From positions 13,296-77,295 of the forward strand of contig JAQBHI010000126.1 of NCBI GenBank assembly GCA_032127875.1: 64,000 nt of DNA. The letters run 5' to 3'. The notes beneath the pieces were generated by a model. That model did no database searches. It was given only the letters and a program-made list of their open reading frames with translations, and was not told the origin of the DNA. Below are positions 44,000-51,626 of this stretch, one piece after another (the stretch's first letter is position 1; each line of letters opens with the position of its first letter). A program made the translations under genes and the position numbers. The DNA comes from CADEEV01 sp032127875 (GTDB lineage Bacteria; Acidobacteriota; Vicinamibacteria; Fen-336).

Positions 44000-44533
44000 A
44001 TGCACTTCCGCGTGTGCCGCGAGTGTGGCGAGGAGTATCGACCCGAGGTCGTCGTCTGCAGCGACTGCGGGGGTGCCCTGGAGGACCACTACGAGGGCAT
44101 TGATCTGGCGCCCGACGGATCCGATATTCGGGCCGCGGCGCCGCTCGTCGAGCTCTCCGCGGGACCCCTGGTGCCCCTGGCGACCGCGGCTTCGGCGGCC
44201 GAGATCGAGCCGTTTGGACGGATTCTCGGGGAGGCTGGAATCCGCTTCGCCGTGCGCGGGTCGATAAGATCGTTCGAGCTGTTGGTCGCGGCCGACGAAC
44301 ACGATACGGCGCTCGCCGCGCTGGAGGCGGGTGCTGGAAGAAACGCGGCAGCCATGGAGACGATCGCGTCTTGCCCGGCCTGCGCAACGGCGGTAACTCC
44401 GACGACGCTCGAGTGCCCGGAGTGCGGGCTCGGCCTGGGTGCCGAGGATGCCTCGCAGGCGCCGCGCTGCAGCCGGTGCGGAGGGCCCCTGGTGGGCGGT
44501 GTGCCCTGCGCCGCGTGCTCTTCCGGCGAGTGA
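44000..44533 (+). CDS. Zinc-ribbon / DUF2007-like putative signal protein
   Basis: 177 residues. Two zinc-ribbon clusters: N-terminal CRECG at 6-10 with CSDCG at 20-24, and C-terminal CPACATAV/CPECG/CSRCGG/CAAC. Between them is a DUF2007-like segment (AEIEPFGRILGEAGIRFAVRGS). Such proteins are thought to sense or bind small ligands, but no role is established. Start ATG at 44000. It precedes the MATE gene by 4 nt. Confidence 0.7.
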   Translation: MHFRVCRECGEEYRPEVVVCSDCGGALEDHYEGIDLAPDGSDIRAAAPLVELSAGPLVPLATAASAAEIEPFGRILGEAGIRFAVRGSIRSFELLVAADEHDTALAALEAGAGRNAAAMETIASCPACATAVTPTTLECPECGLGLGAEDASQAPRCSRCGGPLVGGVPCAACSSGE

Positions 44534-44537
44534 GGCG

Positions 44538-45968
44538 ATGCGCTCGTTGCGGCGGCAAGTCACGGCGTTCTGGGGGGGTCCCGCAGGCGGGCGCGAAGTC
44601 CTGGCCATCAGCTATCCCCTGATCCTCAGCCAGATGTCGTTCACGGTCCAGGTCTTCGTGGACCGGCTGTTCCTGACCTGGTATTCGTCCGAGGCCGTGG
44701 CGGGGGCGGTGACCGCGCTGTTCACGACCTGGACGCTGATGGGCCTGTGCCTGGGCACCGGCGAATACCTGACGACGTTCATCGCTCAGTATTTCGGCGC
44801 GAAGCGCTTCGACAGGATCGGCCCCGCCATCTGGCAAGGCATCTATTTTTCGCTCGCGGCGGGCGTCGTGATCGCCGCCGTAGCGCCTCTGGCCGAGCCG
44901 ATCTTCGCACTCGCCGGCCACGCTCCGCTCGTGCGGGCCTACGAAGTGGAGTACGCCCGCATCCTGCTGATCGGGGGCTTTCCGATCGTGCTGATGGCCA
45001 CGCTTTCGACGTTTTTCGCGGGCCGTGGCGAGACCCACATGGTGCTGATCGCCAACATCGTCGTCACGCTCGTGAACGTGCTGCTCGACTATTTCTGGAT
45101 CTTCGGGCGTGCGGGTTTTCCGCGCGCTGGTGTCGTGGGCGCGGCCTGGGCGACGGTGATCGCGCAGGCCGTCGGGGCACTCATCTACCTCGCCATCATC
45201 CTGGGTCGCGAGCATCGCGAGCGTTTCAACACGCTTTCCGGCTGGCGCTTCGAACGGAGGCTGTTCGGGCGGCTGCTGCGCTTTGGGCTGCCGGCGGGTC
45301 TCCAGTACTCGCTCGAGCTGGGCGCCTTCTCGCTGTTCCTGATGATCGTCGGCCGTATCGGCACTGCCGAGCTGGCGGCAAGCGGCATCGCCTTCAACCT
45401 CAACATGATCGTGTTCATGCCGACGATCGGCCTCGGGATCGGCGTGTCGGCGATCGTCGGCCGCTACCTGGGAGCCGATCAGCCGCAATGCGCCGAACGA
45501 GCGACATGGTCGGCGTTCGCGATCAGCCTCGTCTACATGTCCGCCTGTGGCGCTCTTTACGTGCTCGCCCCGGGGCTGCTGCTCGGGCCATACGCCGCCC
45601 ACGCCGGCAGCGACTTCGCTCACGTGCAGGAGATCGCGATCGTGCTGCTGCGCTTCATCGCGGTCTACTCGATTTTCGACATGTTCAACGTGATCTTCGC
45701 TGCCGGGCTCAAGGGCGCGGGCGACACTCGCTACCCGCTGGCGCTCACGGTCGTGTTGTCCTGGGTCGCGATGCTGGTCCCAGCGTACGTCTTGTGCCTG
45801 CGCGGCGGTGCAGGTGTCTACACCGCCTGGGCCACGGCGAGCGCCTACGTCGTTCTCTTGGGGTTGTTGATGATGCGCCGCTTCCGTGCGGGGCGGTGGA
45901 AGGCGCTGCGCGTGATCGAGGCGCACGTGCCGGAGCTCGACGGCGCTTCGCCGCAGGAGGCGGCCTGA
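44538..45968 (+). CDS. MATE family efflux transporter
   Basis: 476 residues, about 12 membrane helices in two halves. LILSQMSFTVQVFVDRLFLTWYSSEAVAGAV at the start and the second-half motif LPAGLQYSLELGAFSLFLMIVGRIG are typical. It should expel cationic drugs or metabolites with Na+ or H+. MarC follows 2 nt after its stop, and the zinc-ribbon gene precedes it, so the three may be one operon. Confidence 0.93.
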   Translation: MRSLRRQVTAFWGGPAGGREVLAISYPLILSQMSFTVQVFVDRLFLTWYSSEAVAGAVTALFTTWTLMGLCLGTGEYLTTFIAQYFGAKRFDRIGPAIWQGIYFSLAAGVVIAAVAPLAEPIFALAGHAPLVRAYEVEYARILLIGGFPIVLMATLSTFFAGRGETHMVLIANIVVTLVNVLLDYFWIFGRAGFPRAGVVGAAWATVIAQAVGALIYLAIILGREHRERFNTLSGWRFERRLFGRLLRFGLPAGLQYSLELGAFSLFLMIVGRIGTAELAASGIAFNLNMIVFMPTIGLGIGVSAIVGRYLGADQPQCAERATWSAFAISLVYMSACGALYVLAPGLLLGPYAAHAGSDFAHVQEIAIVLLRFIAVYSIFDMFNVIFAAGLKGAGDTRYPLALTVVLSWVAMLVPAYVLCLRGGAGVYTAWATASAYVVLLGLLMMRRFRAGRWKALRVIEAHVPELDGASPQEAA

Positions 45969-45970
45969 GC

Positions 45971-46591
45971 ATGGAAAGCCTGGCGCTCGAGGCATTCCTC
46001 ACGCTGTTCGTGGTGATGGATCCGATCGGCCTGGTGCCGGTCTTCCTGGCGCTGGCGGGCGATCGCCCGCTGGGCGAGCAGTGCCGGATCGCGCGCAAGG
46101 CCGTGCTGGTGGCTGGTGGCCTGCTGGCTACGTTCGGCCTGGCTGGGGCCTGGCTGCTGCGCAACCTCGGCATCAGCATGGACGCCTTTCGCGCCGCTGG
46201 CGGCAGTTTGCTGTTCCTGATCGCCGTCGACATGGTCCTGGCACAACACGAGCGTGAGACCAAGGAAGAGGAGGAGGAATCGCGTTCCCGCGCCGACATC
46301 AGCGTGTTCCCGTTGGCAATCCCCATGATCGCCGGCCCGGGTACGCTGGCGAGCATAATGATCCTGGCTGCGGAGTCGCGCCGATATCCGTTGGGACTGA
46401 CCATGGTGCTCGGAATCGCCGGCGTGGTCTTGGCGCTGGGCTACGCGGCGCTTCGGCTGTCGGCTCCGCTCGGCCGACTCCTCGGCAAGACCGGCGTCAA
46501 CGTCGTGACGCGCGTGCTGGGCGTGCTGCTCGCCGCGCTGGCGGTGCAGTACATCGCCGATGGCGTGCGCGGTCTGTGGGGCACGCCGTGA
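45971..46591 (+). CDS. MarC family integral membrane protein
   Basis: 206 residues with about six membrane helices; LFVVMDPIGLVPVFLAL and the PLAIPMIAGPGTLAS motif are the family signatures. Function unknown despite the old multiple-antibiotic-resistance name. The ATG is 2 nt after the MATE stop, so it is likely co-transcribed. Confidence 0.9.
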   Translation: MESLALEAFLTLFVVMDPIGLVPVFLALAGDRPLGEQCRIARKAVLVAGGLLATFGLAGAWLLRNLGISMDAFRAAGGSLLFLIAVDMVLAQHERETKEEEEESRSRADISVFPLAIPMIAGPGTLASIMILAAESRRYPLGLTMVLGIAGVVLALGYAALRLSAPLGRLLGKTGVNVVTRVLGVLLAALAVQYIADGVRGLWGTP

Positions 46592-46624
46592 GCGGCCCAT
46601 GAATCGTCGCGGGGGAGGCGGCAG

Positions 46625-46783
46625 ATGCCGATGAAGACGCGCCGGCCGGGAAGCGCGGGCCCGAGCGTTTCGGCCCTGGGTCCGGACTGCATGGGGATGT
46701 CCGAGTTTTTCGGAGCGCGTGACGATATCGAGTCGCTGGCGACCATCAGGCCGCCGGAAAGCCTCGAGTCAGCGCATCGATAG
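46625..46783 (+). pseudogene. Aldo/keto reductase N-terminal remnant
   Basis: An open frame of 52 codons with a GGAGG ribosome site: KTRRPGSAGPSVSALGPDCM and GMSEFFGARDDIESLATI. This matches the start of aldo/keto reductases (LG--GL-VSALGLGCMGMSEFYG-ADE-ESIATI), with Pro replacing Leu and Gly in the conserved LG. The stop TAG comes after residue 52 and the barrel is missing. Not functional. Confidence 0.75.
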
Positions 46784-46851
46784 CGACCGCATGCCTGCTG
46801 GCCGTCCAAGCGGCAGACGTGCGTCCTCAGGGCAGCTACTAGTATGGGGCC

Positions 46852-47610
46852 ATGAGGCAGGCGCCAGTCGCACCGAGGCCAGGCGCCTGGGCGTGTCTGC
46901 TCATGATCTTGGGCCTGGGCTCGGGGTCTGAGCTTCGAGCCGGGGAGCGCATGCGCGTTGAGACATCGCGAGCGACCTTGGAGTTCGAGGCGGGTGATCT
47001 CAACCCGGGCGAGGCCGAGGCCTTCGCCAGGCTCGCCGACCGCGGAGTTGCGGACGTCGAGTCGCTGGTCGCTTCGGGGTTGCCGGCCTGGGCGCGGCGT
47101 GCCGGTCGGATTCGCTTCCTGGTAAGCTCGCAGATTCGGATCTCGCGTACCAAACACGGTGTCGTATACCTCCCGTTGGAGCGAGTCAAGAACAGCTCGG
47201 CTCCCTACCTCCACGAGACGGTCCATGCACTCGTGCCCTCCCGGGGCAATCGCACCTGGCTCAGCGAAGGCCTCGCCTGCTACCTCGAGAGCCACGTCAG
47301 CGAAACCCTCGGGGGCTACGACGCCCACGTCTTCACGCAGGCGGGCAACGGCGGCATCCACGCGGCCGCGCGCCGCACCCTGGCTGGCGCGCCCGGCCGA
47401 GCCGTTCTGCCCTGGGTGGGGGGCTACGGCGATCCCCCGCGGCTCGAGGAAGACCGATCCAGGGTGGCGCGACCTTTCTACGTCCTCTCGCAGTCGCTGA
47501 CCAAGCACCTGGTCGAAGTCGTGGGACTCGAGGCCATGATCCGGGCCGTCGTCACAGGGCGGGGCGACCTCGGGGAGTGGAAGCGAGGCTGGCTGGCCGC
47601 ACTCGGCTAG
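46852..47610 (+). CDS. Secreted zinc metallopeptidase-like protein
   Basis: 252 residues, signal peptide (GAWACLLMILGLGSGS). A gluzincin-like motif HETVH is at 121-125 with downstream Glu in LSEGLACYLE (E139), the expected HExxH...E arrangement. The surrounding fold is not assigned. A possible peptidase of the cell envelope. Start ATG at 46852; a TAGTAT-like box lies about ten nt upstream. Confidence 0.7.
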   Translation: MRQAPVAPRPGAWACLLMILGLGSGSELRAGERMRVETSRATLEFEAGDLNPGEAEAFARLADRGVADVESLVASGLPAWARRAGRIRFLVSSQIRISRTKHGVVYLPLERVKNSSAPYLHETVHALVPSRGNRTWLSEGLACYLESHVSETLGGYDAHVFTQAGNGGIHAAARRTLAGAPGRAVLPWVGGYGDPPRLEEDRSRVARPFYVLSQSLTKHLVEVVGLEAMIRAVVTGRGDLGEWKRGWLAALG

Positions 47611-47648
47611 CCGCTCGCCTCGGCCCCGCCCGTGCTGAGAGCGGGCGG

Positions 47649-48947
47649 CTAGGGCGCGCTCGCCGGGGCCTGTGAGTTGTCCACGACCACTCGGCCGTTC
47701 TTCATCACCCAGCGCACGCCGTGGACGATCGCGCCGACGTCGGCCAGCGGATCGCCCTCCACGGCCACGATGTCCGCGTAGTACCCGGGAGCCACGGCAC
47801 CCAGCTCCTTCTCCTTCCCGAGCAGCGCCGCCCCGTTCGTCGTCGCGGTCGCCAGCGCCTGGGCGGGAGTCAGGCCTGCCTTCACGAACCATTCCAGTTC
47901 GCGGGTGTTCTCGCCGAAGCCGGTGAACACCGCGTCCGAGCCCATCGCGATTCTCACGCCCACGCGGACGCAGCGCCGCAGGGTCTCAAGGTTGCGGGCG
48001 ATGTAGTCGTCGAGTCGGCTCACGACGGATGCGTCGTAGCCGTACTCGTCCTTGTGTGCGATGTAGTACCGGTTGTGATCGACGGTCGGCACGTAGAAGG
48101 TGCCGCGCCTGGCCATCTCCGAGATCGTGGCGTCGTCCAGGTCGGTCGCATGCTCGATCGAGTCGGCTCCGGCACGCACCGCGTCCCGAGCGCCGTCGGG
48201 GCCGTAGGAGTGGATCGAGATGCGCTTGCCAGCTCGATGCGCCACGTCCACCGCCGCCTTCATCTCCTCGAAGGAGTAGGTCTGGAACCCGGTGACGTCT
48301 TGATCGCTGCCGGTGGACCCGTAGAGCTTGATCCAGTCCGCGCCGGCCGCGATCTGCTGGCGGGCCACCCGTTGCACCTCGGCCACGCCATCCGCCTGGC
48401 CGAGGTCCGATGCGAAATGGCTGGGCCAGTAGGGCGCGCTGCTGATGTGCAACCCGTAGCCGGCGACGAACATCCGCGGCCCGAGCATCGCGCCGCGATT
48501 GATCAGCTCCCGCATGGCGACGTCGGTAAACTCCCACGAGCCGAGATCGCGAACCGTGGTGACGCCGGTCTCCAGGGTCCGCCGAGCGTTTTCCTGAGCG
48601 AGGTACACAGTGACGGCGGGGCCGAGGCTTCCCAGTTGTGCCCACGGCGGGCTGCCCACGCTCGAGTCCCACCAGAACGTCATGTGGGTGTGCACGTCGA
48701 TCAGCCCGGGGATGCCGGTGAAGCGACGCAGGTCGATGACTGTCGCGTTCGGCGGGACCGCTTCGTCGCCTGAAGCGACGTGGCGGACCCGCTCACCCTC
48801 GACCACTACGACGGCGTTCTGGGTAACGCCTCCGCGGCCGTCGATCAGTCGCCCGAAGCGGATCGCGGTCACCTGTGCGTCGGCGTTCGCGGCACCCCAG
48901 GCAACGAGCGTCGTGAGGCAGAGAATAGAGGGGGATGCCGAGCGCAT
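47649..48947 (-). CDS. Secreted amidohydrolase family protein
   Basis: 432 residues with a signal peptide (RSASPSILCLTTLVAWGAANADAQ). Metal ligands are in GLIDVHTHMTFW (His-x-His), HSYG and GADSIEHATD, and Asp in GSDAVFTGFG. This is an amidohydrolase (imidazolonepropionase-like/prolidase-type) of the periplasm; substrate unknown. ATG at 48947. Confidence 0.9.
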   Translation of the reverse strand: MRSASPSILCLTTLVAWGAANADAQVTAIRFGRLIDGRGGVTQNAVVVVEGERVRHVASGDEAVPPNATVIDLRRFTGIPGLIDVHTHMTFWWDSSVGSPPWAQLGSLGPAVTVYLAQENARRTLETGVTTVRDLGSWEFTDVAMRELINRGAMLGPRMFVAGYGLHISSAPYWPSHFASDLGQADGVAEVQRVARQQIAAGADWIKLYGSTGSDQDVTGFQTYSFEEMKAAVDVAHRAGKRISIHSYGPDGARDAVRAGADSIEHATDLDDATISEMARRGTFYVPTVDHNRYYIAHKDEYGYDASVVSRLDDYIARNLETLRRCVRVGVRIAMGSDAVFTGFGENTRELEWFVKAGLTPAQALATATTNGAALLGKEKELGAVAPGYYADIVAVEGDPLADVGAIVHGVRWVMKNGRVVVDNSQAPASAP

Positions 48948-49020
48948 TGGTCTCCGAAGAGTCGTGTGATGTTCGCGAGATACTACGCCCCTTTTCGTGG
49001 AGCCGTGTAAGATTCGGGCG

Positions 49021-49599
49021 ATGCTCGCCGCGGTCAGCACGCTCGCGATCGGCGTGCTGCTCGTGGCCGCCCCGCGCTGGTCCACGGACGCGCCGGTGCC
49101 CTTCTGGATTCAGGGGGAAGGCGGCCGACAGCGGGACCGCGACCTGGTGCGCCGGGCGCTCGGCGTGTGGAGCGACGCGACCGGAGGCAGCTTGCGCTTC
49201 GAGGAGAGCGAGCTGCCGCCGGCACGCGGGATTCGCGTGGTCTTCACCCGCGATCTGGCGCACTTCGGCTTCACGATGCCGAAGCTCGACGGAGACGGTC
49301 GAGTGCTGCGCGCCGACGTCATCGTCGTGACCGACCCGGTGGGCGACCCGCTGCAGAAGCAGTTGATCGTCTATCTGACCGCGGTCCACGAGCTGGGCCA
49401 CGCGCTGGGCCTCCCGCACAGCGACCGGATCGGGGAGATCATGTACGCGTTTGGACACCCGATGGACCCGGAGCGCGTGTTCTTCGGGTATCGCAAGAAG
49501 CTGCGCTCGGCGGAAGACATCGGGGGGCCCGAAGCCACCGGCCTGAGTGAGGCCGACCGAAGGGCCATTCGCCAGCTGTATCCGGCGCCTGAGCCCTGA
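49021..49599 (+). CDS. Matrixin-like secreted metalloprotease
   Basis: 192 residues. HELGHALGLPH (H123, H127, H133) and a Met-turn nearby (IMYAFGHP) define a metzincin of the matrixin type; the catalytic Glu is E124. An N-terminal hydrophobic signal (LAAVSTLAIGVLLVAAP). No prodomain with a cysteine switch is seen. ATG at 49021 is favoured over an upstream GTG at 48997. Confidence 0.85.
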   Translation: MLAAVSTLAIGVLLVAAPRWSTDAPVPFWIQGEGGRQRDRDLVRRALGVWSDATGGSLRFEESELPPARGIRVVFTRDLAHFGFTMPKLDGDGRVLRADVIVVTDPVGDPLQKQLIVYLTAVHELGHALGLPHSDRIGEIMYAFGHPMDPERVFFGYRKKLRSAEDIGGPEATGLSEADRRAIRQLYPAPEP

Positions 49600-49604
49600 C
49601 TCGC

Positions 49605-49628
49605 AAGAAAACGCCGCTTATTGCGGCG
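49605..49628 (-). terminator. Intrinsic terminator with the stop codon in its loop
   Basis: On the - strand, stem CGCCGC / GCGGCG with loop AATAA and tail TTTTCTT. The loop holds the TAA stop of the lipoprotein gene. It ends the DUF3604-S41-lipoprotein cluster. Confidence 0.65.
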
Positions 49629-49983
49629 CGCAGCTCGCCGAGGCGAGCGTGAAACGCTGGCCGGTCCGCTGCTGCACGAGCACGCAGCGCGAGGCGCGCT
49701 TCACCAGCTGAAACGCCTCAGGCTTGCCGGCCAGGCGCCCGCTGAACGGCAGGCCTCGTTCGTCGCGGGGCTCCTGGCGTTCGAGGAGCAGCATGCTGTC
49801 CTTCGTGAGCGCGTCCTCCGCGAGCGTGACCGGGGCTCCGTTCATGGCTTCGCCGAGCGTGCGGAGCAGTTCCGCACGGCTCTGCGGTGTCTCATCCACG
49901 ATCAGCGCCGGCACGTCGCGCGCCGACAGGCTCGCGCAAGCCGGGCAGACAAGCAGTCCGGCGAGTGCCAGGCTTCGGATCAC
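49618..49983 (-). CDS. Small putative lipoprotein
   Basis: 121 residues. Signal peptide with a lipobox-like LVCPAC end (Cys near residue 16), then about 100 residues without a recognised domain (ETPQSRAELLRTLGEAMNGAPVTLAEDALTKDS). GTG at 49983 overlaps the S41 stop. It is likely on the outer membrane or periplasmic face. Its stop lies in a terminator loop. Confidence 0.65.
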   Translation of the reverse strand: MIRSLALAGLLVCPACASLSARDVPALIVDETPQSRAELLRTLGEAMNGAPVTLAEDALTKDSMLLLERQEPRDERGLPFSGRLAGKPEAFQLVKRASRCVLVQQRTGQRFTLASASCAPQ

Positions 49984-51575
49984 CGGCGCAGGATGCGGTT
50001 CTCGAGCCAGGGCGATTTGTACAGCCGCCCGTCCGACGCGGCCGTTCCCGCGAGGGCCTCGAGTTCCGCCACTCCAGTTGCCGCGCCGGGGCAGCCCTGG
50101 TGGACGCTGTAGCTCAGCGCCACGGATAGCCGCCCCTCCGCCGGATCCCCGAGCGCGTGCGCGAAGTCGTCGGCGACGGAGCAGCCGGGCAGCAGCACGC
50201 CGGTCTTGCCGGCTGCATTCGCGGGGGAGAAACCGTCGGCATAGTCGCCGAACCCCTGGGCGTTCACGCCCTGGAACTGGATCGAGAAGTAGGTCGTTCC
50301 GCAGTTGTCCTTGGGGTAGAAGCCGTACGGCTTGCCGCAGGTGGTGGAACCGATCTGGACCACCTCGACGCCAACGCCCCGCAGGCCGTTGAGGATCGCT
50401 TCGCTCGCCGAGCAGGTGTTCGGGCCAGTGAGCAGCAGCACGCGCGACAGATTGAGAGTCGGCAGCGGCCGGCCCTGCGGCCCCGAAAACCCCTGAGACG
50501 TGGAGTGGAAGGGGAGCGAGGCCAGGCGTTCACCCGTCACCGGATTGGTGGTTGGATGCTTGTCGTTGAAAACCTGTGTCTCGAAACTGGCCCCGGTGGT
50601 AGGTCCCGGCCCAGCGATCATGTACGCGACTTCGCTCGCGATGTCGAGATAGCCGCCGCCGTTGTAGCGGATGTCGAGGACCAGGCCGGCCACATGGGCC
50701 GCAGAGAGCTGTTCGAAGGCGCTGATCAACTGCTGCTCGGCAGTCGCGATGTGATCGTTGAACAGCATGTACCCGATCGGGCCCGTGGCTGTCTTGAGGG
50801 TCTTGACGCTCTGCACCGGCGTCGAGGTGACGGTCGCAGACAGCAGCGTCACGCTGCGCGGAGCCCTGGCGCCGGGATCGAGAATCGAGAAGACGTGTGT
50901 CTCGCCGGCCGCAGTCGGAAACAGGCCGGCGTTCAGCGTGTCGGCGCTCGCGCCATCGCTCGCATTCTTCACGTCGACGCCGTCGACCTCGAGTACCTGC
51001 GCCCCGCGCGCCAGATTCGCTGGCGCCGTGGTCGCAGGCGAGTGCGGTTCGGTGTACGCGACCGTGACCTGCCGCGGCGGGCTCGCGGCCAGGATCGCGA
51101 ACTGCGCTCCGTATCCCGCCTCCACCCCCGATTGCGACAGCGCCACCCACTCCGCGGTCGGATAGGTGAAATGGAAGCGATCCTTGGGGTTGCCCGAAGG
51201 CGTGGTCGCCGAGGTCTTCAGCAGGCGGAAGTACTCGGCCGTCGTGCGCGAGGCGGGGTTCTGATCGGGGACTTCGGCATACCAGAGGTACAGCTCATTG
51301 GTCCAGGAGCGCAGGAAGTTGTTCTCGGCGAGGGTCGAGCCCTGCCTGTCACGGAAGGCTGCGCCGGTCGTCGGGTCCGTGCCGGAGCGCGGGGCGGCGC
51401 ACTGTGCCGCGAACGTCCCCGAGGTCGGGAAGACGCCTTGGGTCCAGGTGGTTGGCTCCGGAGTCGTATTGCTCCCGCTGCCACCGCAGCCTGCGAGCGC
51501 GACGCAGGCGAGCCCTGCAAGCACGCCTGTCCTCTTCACTGGGGGCACTCCGGAAGCGGCGAACGAGACGGGCAT
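49980..51575 (-). CDS. S41 family peptidase lipoprotein
   Basis: 531 residues: lipobox in LACVALAGCGG (Cys at about residue 30), a PDZ-like middle with GAQVLEVDGVDV, and the C-terminal-processing-peptidase core. The catalytic Ser is in TCSASEAILN and Lys in TTCGKPYGFY; LVLDIRYNGGGYLDIA is the substrate-binding strand. A tail-specific protease of the cell envelope. It overlaps the lipoprotein gene, and the DUF3604 gene precedes it. Confidence 0.9.
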   Translation of the reverse strand: MPVSFAASGVPPVKRTGVLAGLACVALAGCGGSGSNTTPEPTTWTQGVFPTSGTFAAQCAAPRSGTDPTTGAAFRDRQGSTLAENNFLRSWTNELYLWYAEVPDQNPASRTTAEYFRLLKTSATTPSGNPKDRFHFTYPTAEWVALSQSGVEAGYGAQFAILAASPPRQVTVAYTEPHSPATTAPANLARGAQVLEVDGVDVKNASDGASADTLNAGLFPTAAGETHVFSILDPGARAPRSVTLLSATVTSTPVQSVKTLKTATGPIGYMLFNDHIATAEQQLISAFEQLSAAHVAGLVLDIRYNGGGYLDIASEVAYMIAGPGPTTGASFETQVFNDKHPTTNPVTGERLASLPFHSTSQGFSGPQGRPLPTLNLSRVLLLTGPNTCSASEAILNGLRGVGVEVVQIGSTTCGKPYGFYPKDNCGTTYFSIQFQGVNAQGFGDYADGFSPANAAGKTGVLLPGCSVADDFAHALGDPAEGRLSVALSYSVHQGCPGAATGVAELEALAGTAASDGRLYKSPWLENRILRR

Positions 51576-51626
51576 GGGGAGTCGATCCTGGCGACTACGG
51601 CATCCTTAGTCGGTCGCATGCTGCCG

